Positions 1 to 6,434 of a DNA stretch of 6,434 bases are shown here, one piece after another. How positions within the stretch are numbered: the first letter of the stretch is position 1; every line of letters begins with the position of its first letter. The notes under the pieces are model-generated. The model made no database searches. It saw only the letters and a program-made list of their open reading frames with translations, and was not told the DNA's origin. Source of the DNA: Gammaproteobacteria bacterium (GTDB lineage: Bacteria > Pseudomonadota > Gammaproteobacteria > Xanthomonadales > Xanthomonadaceae); NCBI GenBank assembly GCA_024642445.1, contig JAHEBG010000002.1, positions 10,310-16,743 on the forward strand, in the 5' to 3' direction. The position numbers and the translations under genes were made by a program.

Positions 1-964
1 GTCGACGTTCCTTTGCATAAGCCAACGCTGCACGGTATCCGGCATAGCCGCCCATCGCCGCACCAATGCCAACACCGATACGTGCTTCATTCATCATCAC
101 GAACATGCCACGCGGACCGTCATGCACCTCGCCAATCAGTTCACCGATACAGGTCTCGTTTTCGCCAAATCCCAACAGGCAATTGACCTGACCGTGGGTT
201 CCGAGTTTGTGGTTGAGTCCGATCAGGCTGACCCCGTTGCTTGCGCCAACACTGCCGTCGGCGTTTACCTGACGACGTGGCACGATAAACAACGATATGC
301 CCTTGGTGCCTGAAGGGCCTCCGGGAATCTTGGCCAGCACCATGTGCACTATATTTTCGGAAATCTCATGATCACCACTGCTGATCCACATTTTGTTGCC
401 GCGCAGTGCATAGCGCCCATCGGGCAATGGCTCTGCTACCGTACGAATATCGGCCAAACTGGTGCCGGCCTGCGGCTCGGATAAACACATGGTACCGTAC
501 CATCGGCCTTCAGCCATGGCGGGCAAATACCGGCGTTTTTGATCGTCATTGCCGACTTCTCGGATTAAATTTGCAGCAGCTTGCGTTAAAAAGGCATAGC
601 CGTTGGTGGCCACATTGGCGCAGGAAAATACACTGCCGATAGCGCCTACCACGGTATACGGCAAACCAAGGCCGCCTTCCTCTAAGGGCACCTGCATGCC
701 GAAGAACCCGGCCTCACGGTAAGCCTCTAGGGCATGTGCGATTTCCGGCATCAGCACCACTTTGCCGTTATCCAACACCGGTGGATTGGCATCGGATTTT
801 GCTGCATGTGGCAGAAACTCGGCTTCCGCCAGCACCAGGGCTGCATCCAACATGGCCTCGATGCTTTCGCGATCCATATGTTCAAAGGCGGGTTGGCTGG
901 AAAGGGTTTGTGCTTTCAGCCAATCGAACAGCAGAAAGTGAAGATCATCGCGCGGTGGCAGCAT
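1..964 (-). CDS. Acyl-CoA dehydrogenase, DmdC-like, N-terminal 321 codons (partial)
   Basis: The frame opens at ATG 964-962 and stays open for 321 codons to the left edge, so the 3' part is missing because of the window boundary, not a mutation. Enzymes of this family oxidise the alpha-beta bond of acyl-CoA thioesters with FAD and pass electrons to ETF in the cytoplasm. The product starts MLPPRDDLHFLLFDWL, like the N-terminal extension of the long (about 600-residue) acyl-CoA dehydrogenases that include 3-methylmercaptopropionyl-CoA dehydrogenase DmdC. An all-helical N-terminal domain follows (about 30-150), then the beta-domain signature TMCLSEPQAGTSL (158-170), the flavin-contacting stretch KMWISSGDHE (191-200), and TKGISLFIVPR (220-230). 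The helical C-terminal domain has only begun (EARIGVGIGAAMGGYAGYR, 293-311), so the catalytic glutamate cannot be checked. An AAGG at 973-976 supports the start. The family call is firm. The substrate is unknown, and a general FadE-type role is as likely as DMSP metabolism. Confidence 0.88.
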   Translation of the reverse strand, partial: MLPPRDDLHFLLFDWLKAQTLSSQPAFEHMDRESIEAMLDAALVLAEAEFLPHAAKSDANPPVLDNGKVVLMPEIAHALEAYREAGFFGMQVPLEEGGLGLPYTVVGAIGSVFSCANVATNGYAFLTQAAANLIREVGNDDQKRRYLPAMAEGRWYGTMCLSEPQAGTSLADIRTVAEPLPDGRYALRGNKMWISSGDHEISENIVHMVLAKIPGGPSGTKGISLFIVPRRQVNADGSVGASNGVSLIGLNHKLGTHGQVNCLLGFGENETCIGELIGEVHDGPRGMFVMMNEARIGVGIGAAMGGYAGYRAALAYAKERR

Positions 965-1010
965 ATTTAGGGCCTTATGTATTTGAATTCAACGAATGGA
1001 TGAAAGCGTA
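965..1010 (-). other. 46-base gap between rodA and the acyl-CoA dehydrogenase gene
   Basis: This is the only sizeable non-coding stretch in the window. I see no GC-rich hairpin followed by a T run, so there is no visible intrinsic terminator for the mre-mrd transcript here. I also see no convincing -35/-10 pair: a TTGATA at the start of the gap (overlapping the rodA stop) has no good -10 at the right distance. The downstream gene is therefore likely transcribed at least partly by readthrough from rodA. This is inference from the absence of signals. Confidence 0.45.
973..976 (-). promoter_or_regulatory. Ribosome binding site of the acyl-CoA dehydrogenase gene
   Basis: On the minus strand AAGG lies 8 bases before the ATG at 964-962. 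This supports that ATG over the in-frame ATG at codon 30, as does the family-typical N-terminal sequence encoded between the two. Confidence 0.6.
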
Positions 1011-2120
1011 TCAATTCGCCAGGTATTTTCGGTGTGAATACGCCGACATGATTAATCCGAAACCGGCCAGCAGCGATACTGCCGATGTACCGCCATAGCT
1101 GATCAATGGCATCGGCACACCAACCACCGGCAACAAACCGGCAACCATGCCGCCATTCACAAAAATATAAATGAAGAACGTCAGCGCCAATGTGCCTGCC
1201 AGCAGGCGCGAATAACTGTCCTTGGCATTCATCGCCATCCACATACTGCGTGAAATGATGAATAAATAAATCAGCATCACCGCCAGAACACCCAGCCAAC
1301 CCCACTCTTCAGAAAATACCGAAAAGGCAAAATCGGTGGTGTGCTCCGGCAGGAAATCCAGACTGGCCTGGGTACTTTGGCCCCAGCCTTTGCCGGTCAT
1401 GCCGCCGGAACCAATCGCGATTTTGGATTGAATGATATTCCAGCCGGCACCTTGCGGTGCGCTTTCCGGATTCAAGAACACATTGATGCGGTCTTTCTGG
1501 TACGGCATCAGGAATTGATAGCCTACGGGGATAGCGGCAGCGGCCGTTCCGACGAAAATCAGAATACGGCGCCACTGCAGACCGGCAAGAAACAGGGCAA
1601 AGCCACCCGAGGCCAATACCAGCATGCCGGTACCGAAATCCGGCTGCTTCACGATTAAAAGAACGGGAATACCGACAATGGCTGCACTGACGAACAGGGT
1701 TTTCCATGTAGGTGGCAATGTCTGTCGATTGAGATACCATGCCAACATCATCGGAACGCTAAGTTTCAACAGCTCGCCGGGTTGCAGATAAAACACGCCG
1801 AGATCCAACCAAAGATTGGCGCTGCGGCCACTGCCGAACAGAAACACCAGTGGCATTAAGGACAACGTGCCGAAATAAACCCAAGGCGTCCATGTTCGTA
1901 AATTCGACGGCGATGTGTTTGCCAGCAACAGCAACGCTACGGCTCCAAGCAGAAAACGTGCGCCTTGGGCAAATACTGCACGCATGCTGTCGTCACCGGC
2001 ACTGAATTGCACCAGGAGACTAACCGCCATGATCGCCGACAGTGCCAACATCAACGGTGCATCAACACGACTCAACAGTCTGAGCATGAAGCGTTGCAAT
2101 CCCAGAATTGCCTCAATCAT
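1011..2120 (-). CDS. rodA: RodA, SEDS peptidoglycan glycosyltransferase of the elongasome
   Basis: RodA is a polytopic inner-membrane enzyme that polymerises lipid II into glycan strands for side-wall growth, working with PBP2. The product is 369 residues (E. coli RodA is 370) and is hydrophobic throughout, consistent with about ten membrane segments. Recognisable blocks are LWLDLGVFYLQPGELLKL (103-120), KQPDFGTGMLVL (158-169), NPESAPQGAGWNIIQSKIAI (217-236), the loop FLPEHTTDFAFSVFSEEWG (256-274), PVVGVPMPLISYGG (331-344) and the C-terminal SHRKYL. Asp263 in TTDF corresponds to the catalytic Asp262 of E. coli. ATG 2120-2118 is chosen because AGGAGG lies 5 bases upstream and the resulting length matches the family. 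A longer frame from 2192 would add 24 basic residues coded inside the end of mrdA, with no family counterpart. The gene overlaps mrdA by 8 bases. The usual QPSE motif reads QPGE (Gly115), and Leu103 stands where E. coli has Arg before the conserved Trp-Leu-Asp-Leu-Gly. Confidence 0.96.
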   Translation of the reverse strand: MIEAILGLQRFMLRLLSRVDAPLMLALSAIMAVSLLVQFSAGDDSMRAVFAQGARFLLGAVALLLLANTSPSNLRTWTPWVYFGTLSLMPLVFLFGSGRSANLWLDLGVFYLQPGELLKLSVPMMLAWYLNRQTLPPTWKTLFVSAAIVGIPVLLIVKQPDFGTGMLVLASGGFALFLAGLQWRRILIFVGTAAAAIPVGYQFLMPYQKDRINVFLNPESAPQGAGWNIIQSKIAIGSGGMTGKGWGQSTQASLDFLPEHTTDFAFSVFSEEWGWLGVLAVMLIYLFIISRSMWMAMNAKDSYSRLLAGTLALTFFIYIFVNGGMVAGLLPVVGVPMPLISYGGTSAVSLLAGFGLIMSAYSHRKYLAN

Positions 2121-4005
2121 CCGCACCTCCTGTTGCCGCAACTTCGCCCAGTACTTGCGCCGGTTTTTCCGATTTCGGCAACAGATAGGCATCCATCATT
2201 TTTCGGGCAATCGGGCCGGCAGAACTGGCGCCGTAACCGCCGTGCTCTACCACCACCACCACTGCGATTTTTGGTGCTTCGGCGGGCGCATAGCCAATGA
2301 ATAAGGCTTGGTGGCGCAGGTGCAACGGCAGGCTTTTTGGATCAAGACTGACATTGCCTTTGCGGCTGATTTTCTGCACAGTACCGGTCTTTCCCGCAAT
2401 CCGATACGGCGCGCCTTGTGCAATTGCCCAACCGGTACCCCGGCGCGTATTCATTGTGGCTTCCATGCCAGTTTGAATGGCCTTAAGCTGATCCACCGTG
2501 GCGCCTATCGAACTGGCTTCAGGCAAAGGCAACGGCTTCCAAGGCTGATTCAAACCGGTACGGGTATCCCTTACCAAACGCAGAGGAATGCGCCGGCCGC
2601 CGTTGGCAAGACTGGCCACACCCTGGGCCAACTGCAGCGGCGTTACCACCCAATAACCTTGGCCGATGCCGGCAATCACCGTTTCGCCGGTGTACCAAGG
2701 CTGCTTAAACCGCTTCTGCTTCCATTCCGGATTCGGCAGTATTCCGGATATCTCGCCAATCAGATCGATACCTGTGGGCTGGCCGAAGCCGTATCGACGC
2801 ATATAGGCATCGAATTTTTCAATACCCATATCCATGGCCAATTTGTAGTAATAGGTATTCACCGATTCGGAAATAGAAGAATACAGATTGACCGTGCCAT
2901 GCCCGCCTCGGTGCGAATCACGATAGCCACGGCGTTGTCCAGGGATGAAGAATTCGCCGCTGGAGTACACCGTATCTTCCGGCTTGCGCATTCCCGATTC
3001 GAGGCCAGCCAATGCCACAAACGGTTTAATGGTTGAGCCAGGCGGCGTGCCGCCACGCACATTGCGGTTGAACAACGGCTGTGACGGATCGGTAGACAGG
3101 GCTACATAATCCTTGGTGGAAATTCCGTTGATGAACAAATTGGCATTGAATGACGGCAAACTGACCATCGCCAGAATCTGGCCGGTCTGAGGATCCACGG
3201 CAACGGCAGAACCGGTCATTTCACCAAAGGCCTCGCGTGTCGCTTTCTGTAAATTCACATCGATTGCCAGTCGAAGGTCGGTGCCAGCTTCGGAAATATG
3301 GCGTTTTAATACCCCCAGCGAACGGCCTCTGGCATTGGTTTCAACTTCTTCATACCCGATGGTGCCACGCAATCGCTCTTCATAGGCTCTTTCTATGCCG
3401 GTTTTACCGGTATGCGACAACACTGCATAGCGTTCATCGCCCATAGCCTTCAAATCCGCTTCATCAAGGCGTGCCACATAACCAATGACATGCGCAAACA
3501 TGTCATCGTAGACATAACGCCGGGTTAAATACGGCACCACCTCAACTCCCGGAAACCGGAATTGATTTACCGCAAATCGGGCGACCTCCGACTCACTCAA
3601 GCGCAACTTCAGCGTTACCGGAAGAAAGCGCCGGGAACTGATTCTGGCACGCTCGAAACGGCGCATATCATCCGCGGTAATCTCTATCAAAGCACTCAGC
3701 TGCTTTACCGTGGCTTCGATATCGTCAATACGCTCTGGGGTCAACTCCAGCCGATACGCCGAAACATTATCAGCCAGCAACATTCCATTACGGTCGTAAA
3801 TCAAGCCCCGCGCCGGCATGGTCGGCTTGAGTTTAACGCGGTTGCTGTTGGCTTGATCCAGATATTGGTTGTAATGTAGGACTTGCAGGCTGAAATACCC
3901 AAACAACAACAGGCCAAGTAGCGCCATCACACCCAGTAACGCAAGAAATCCGCGACGGCGGAATAAATCAGCTTCGAAATAGGGATTTTTTATGGCCCTG
4001 GCCAT
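2113..4005 (-). CDS. mrdA: Penicillin-binding protein 2, elongasome DD-transpeptidase
   Basis: PBP2 is the class B transpeptidase that cross-links side-wall peptidoglycan made by RodA. It is anchored in the inner membrane with its domains in the periplasm, and is a beta-lactam (mecillinam-type) target. The product is 630 residues (E. coli: 633). A short cytoplasmic N-terminus with an RRR patch (16-18) precedes one membrane helix (about 19-43). The pedestal follows, with MPARGLIYDRNG (63-74), RFAVNQFRFPGVEV (143-156) and THxGKTGIERAYE-like sequence around 198-209. The transpeptidase domain (about 260-610) has all three catalytic motifs: STIK with Ser324 and Lys327, SVN at 381-383, and KTGT at 539-542. 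EWKQKRFKQPWYTGETVIAG (427-446) and GIGQGYW (446-452) are typical of PBP2 rather than FtsI. ATG 4005-4003 begins one base after the mreD TAA and has only a weak ribosome site, so coupling to mreD translation is likely. The final 20 residues look disordered. Confidence 0.97.
   Translation of the reverse strand: MARAIKNPYFEADLFRRRGFLALLGVMALLGLLLFGYFSLQVLHYNQYLDQANSNRVKLKPTMPARGLIYDRNGMLLADNVSAYRLELTPERIDDIEATVKQLSALIEITADDMRRFERARISSRRFLPVTLKLRLSESEVARFAVNQFRFPGVEVVPYLTRRYVYDDMFAHVIGYVARLDEADLKAMGDERYAVLSHTGKTGIERAYEERLRGTIGYEEVETNARGRSLGVLKRHISEAGTDLRLAIDVNLQKATREAFGEMTGSAVAVDPQTGQILAMVSLPSFNANLFINGISTKDYVALSTDPSQPLFNRNVRGGTPPGSTIKPFVALAGLESGMRKPEDTVYSSGEFFIPGQRRGYRDSHRGGHGTVNLYSSISESVNTYYYKLAMDMGIEKFDAYMRRYGFGQPTGIDLIGEISGILPNPEWKQKRFKQPWYTGETVIAGIGQGYWVVTPLQLAQGVASLANGGRRIPLRLVRDTRTGLNQPWKPLPLPEASSIGATVDQLKAIQTGMEATMNTRRGTGWAIAQGAPYRIAGKTGTVQKISRKGNVSLDPKSLPLHLRHQALFIGYAPAEAPKIAVVVVVEHGGYGASSAGPIARKMMDAYLLPKSEKPAQVLGEVAATGGADD
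2126..2131 (-). promoter_or_regulatory. Strong Shine-Dalgarno site of rodA, inside mrdA
   Basis: The minus strand reads AGGAGG with a following T, 5 bases before the rodA ATG, within the last codons of mrdA. It is the strongest ribosome binding site in the window and decides the rodA start. It would let ribosomes load on rodA independently, as well as by coupling from mrdA termination 8 bases into rodA. Confidence 0.88.
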
Positions 4006-4006
4006 T

Positions 4007-4489
4007 TTATTTCAAGCGATTTTGCATGCGTATGTTATCCAGCAACATATGCAGCCAGGGCCAAAGTAGAAAGGCCAGAATCGGGGAAAGCCAGGACTCC
4101 AGTGATGGTAACGGCACTTGTTGAACGGCCCGTAATACCCATAACAGCATCATATCGATATACAGCAATGCCATCAGGAATAGTGCTTGTTGCCAGACCG
4201 GGTAAAAGCGGAATTGGCTTCGGAATTGCAACACCAGCCCCGCAATCACCAATAAGCGCAGCGCGCTTTCACCCAACAAGGTAAAGCCCGCAAGATCCAA
4301 AAACAAGCCAATCAGCATGACCCGGAAAAGCCCCATGTGTTTCGGCGTTTCCAAAGCCCAAAAAACTACGACCAGCGCCAATACAAAAGGGCGCAGCGCT
4401 TGCAACCACGCAGGCATCGGCAACACCATCAGCACGAATGCCAATGCAATGCTAATCCAACGCAGCAGTGGCGTGTCGCGTCGAATCAC
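4007..4489 (-). CDS. mreD: MreD, rod-shape-determining membrane protein
   Basis: MreD is a small inner-membrane protein of the elongasome that associates with MreC and helps control PBP2-RodA activity. The product is 160 residues (E. coli: 162) with about five or six hydrophobic segments: roughly 11-27, 33-48, 56-72, 75-88, 99-120 and 131-150. Family landmarks are ALRPFVLALVVVFWAL (31-46), GLFLDLAGFTLLGESAL (61-77), VWQQAL (98-103) and the C-terminal LLWPWLHMLL (141-150), each with a clear counterpart in E. coli MreD. The start is GTG at 4489-4487, overlapping the mreC TGA as GTGA, and AAGGA at 4499-4503 lies 9 bases upstream. MreD diverges quickly in sequence, so position between mreC and mrdA adds much to the call. 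Confidence 0.94.
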   Translation of the reverse strand: MIRRDTPLLRWISIALAFVLMVLPMPAWLQALRPFVLALVVVFWALETPKHMGLFRVMLIGLFLDLAGFTLLGESALRLLVIAGLVLQFRSQFRFYPVWQQALFLMALLYIDMMLLWVLRAVQQVPLPSLESWLSPILAFLLWPWLHMLLDNIRMQNRLK

Positions 4490-5376
4490 GGCAGTATTTC
4501 CTTGCCATTGCCAGCAGCATCTGTGCTTGCCGGCGCATTGGCCATAGGCTCAAGCAGCAATAAGCTCCGGCCATAGCCCAGACGTGCGATCGGTGTAACC
4601 TGGGCACTGATATAGGTCAGCGCCGGATCCTGCTGGAAAACTTGCACGATACCTACAGGCAGGCCTGGCGGGAACCGTCCACCTACGCCTGAGGTGATCA
4701 GCACATCACCAATTTTGACATCATCGCTTTGGGTAAGGTTGGCGAGCAATAAATGCCGGTCGTTGCCCTGCCCTATCAGAATGCTTCGGAATCCGGAGCG
4801 GGCCACCATCACCGGCACAGCATGATCGGCGTCAAGCACGCTGATGACCAGAGCAGTACCCGCATAAACTTCAGCCACTTGGCCCACCAGTCCGTAGGCA
4901 TCAATCACTACCTGCCCTACACCAATGCCATCTCTTGAGCCTTTGTTAATGACGAAGCGTTTCTGTGACGGATCCGGAACGCTGTTAACCAGCTCCGCTA
5001 GACGGGCTTTGGGCGCCATGCGCTGTTGCGCATTCAAAAGCCGGCGAAGCTCGGTATTTTCGGCTTGAGTAGCCAAGAGCTGTTGAAGCGCTAAATCCGA
5101 TTTCAATTGACGTGACTGCAAGGTTTCCACTTGCTCGCGCAGCGCACTGTTTTGTTTAAACGCTTGAACGCCGCTTTGCCAAACGGCATTAGGCTGAGCA
5201 GCCAACCACCAAAGTGGCGACAGCATACGACTGGACTGTGCACGAATATCGCTGCCAAGACTGAAGCGCCCGTCAACCAGCATCAAGGTAACAGAAACCA
5301 TGGCATAGAAAAGAAACGGCAGCCATGCACGAAGACTGCTCTCATTGGACAATGCGGTGTATTTATCCCGCGCCAC
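4486..5376 (-). CDS. mreC: MreC, rod-shape-determining periplasmic scaffold
   Basis: MreC is a bitopic inner-membrane protein whose periplasmic part binds and activates PBP2 and connects it to MreB filaments. The product is 296 residues (start codon read as Met). A short cytoplasmic tail leads into one membrane helix (about 18-35). A Gln- and Leu-rich coiled coil follows (about 70-117, with the heptad-like stretch ALREQVETLQSRQLKSDL), then the two-lobed beta domain. Landmarks are PDPSQKRFVINKGSRDGIGV (134-153), GQVVIDAYGLVGQVAEV (154-170), LDADHAVPVMVARSG (181-195) and TSGVGGRFPPGLPVGIVQV (228-246). The C-terminal 20 residues (NAPASTDAAG and on) look disordered. The start is GTG 5376-5374, the first possible start after the mreB stop: the mreB TAG is in the same frame two codons upstream. 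No clear Shine-Dalgarno precedes it, so coupling to mreB is likely. A TTG at codon 9 is an alternative but has no better ribosome site. Confidence 0.95.
   Translation of the reverse strand: MARDKYTALSNESSLRAWLPFLFYAMVSVTLMLVDGRFSLGSDIRAQSSRMLSPLWWLAAQPNAVWQSGVQAFKQNSALREQVETLQSRQLKSDLALQQLLATQAENTELRRLLNAQQRMAPKARLAELVNSVPDPSQKRFVINKGSRDGIGVGQVVIDAYGLVGQVAEVYAGTALVISVLDADHAVPVMVARSGFRSILIGQGNDRHLLLANLTQSDDVKIGDVLITSGVGGRFPPGLPVGIVQVFQQDPALTYISAQVTPIARLGYGRSLLLLEPMANAPASTDAAGNGKEILP
4499..4503 (-). promoter_or_regulatory. Ribosome binding site of mreD, inside mreC
   Basis: AAGGA on the minus strand sits 9 bases before the GTG start of mreD, within the last codons of mreC. It supports the GTG, which shares bases with the mreC stop codon (GTGA, 4489-4486), an arrangement typical of termination-reinitiation coupling. 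Confidence 0.65.
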
Positions 5377-5379
5377 GGA

Positions 5380-6432
<1,053 letters not shown>

Positions 6433-6434
6433 AA

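Noticed and set aside
965..1010. Intrinsic terminator after rodA
   Set aside because: I could not find an inverted repeat with a following T run in this gap or at the end of rodA.
2121..2192. A 24-residue N-terminal extension of rodA from an upstream ATG at 2192
   Set aside because: It lies inside mrdA in another frame, encodes a basic stretch absent from RodA proteins, and skips the consensus ribosome binding site that points to 2120.
2308..3036. A 242-codon plus-strand open frame opposite mrdA
   Set aside because: It lies wholly antisense to the conserved transpeptidase domain of PBP2. Its translation has no recognisable domain and it has the composition of a shadow frame.
4005..4035. Possible internal promoter before mrdA (TAAAAT overlapping the start codon)
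   Set aside because: No acceptable -35 sequence lies at about 17 bases, and the match is explained by the AT-rich mreD stop and mrdA start.

Overview
The window is a piece of a Gram-negative, gammaproteobacteria-like chromosome, and everything recognisable reads on the minus strand. From the high-coordinate end, the gene order is mreB, mreC, mreD, mrdA (PBP2), rodA, and then the first 321 codons of an acyl-CoA dehydrogenase that runs off the left edge. MreB is close to enterobacterial and Xanthomonas-type MreB as I remember them. Having mreBCD joined directly to mrdA-rodA, rather than at two loci as in E. coli, fits Xanthomonadales, some other gammaproteobacteria and betaproteobacteria. I cannot name a genus. 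Base composition looks even across the window, with no sign of a transferred segment.

Layout (transcription right to left): mreB 6426-5380; three bases; mreC 5376-4486, GTG start; 4-base GTGA overlap; mreD 4489-4007, GTG start; one base; mrdA 4005-2113; 8-base overlap; rodA 2120-1011; 46-base gap with no visible terminator; acyl-CoA dehydrogenase 964 to beyond base 1. Such tight packing indicates one transcript for the five shape genes. Their promoter must lie beyond base 6434, because only 8 bases precede mreB.

Together the five genes encode the elongasome (Rod complex), which builds the side wall of rod-shaped cells. MreB filaments at the inner membrane are linked through MreC and MreD to RodA, which polymerises glycan strands, and to PBP2, which cross-links them. 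All five appear intact: lengths match the E. coli proteins closely and the main catalytic or nucleotide-binding motifs are present. The acyl-CoA dehydrogenase belongs to fatty-acid or thio-acyl-CoA oxidation and has no evident role in wall synthesis.

I found no RNA genes, mobile elements, CRISPR arrays, long repeats or new system. The points worth a second look are small: mreB and mreC share a reading frame across a lone UAG, RodA has a QPGE motif in place of QPSE, PBP2 has valine at a position that is a zinc-ligand cysteine in Acinetobacter, and the dehydrogenase has an altered signature motif.
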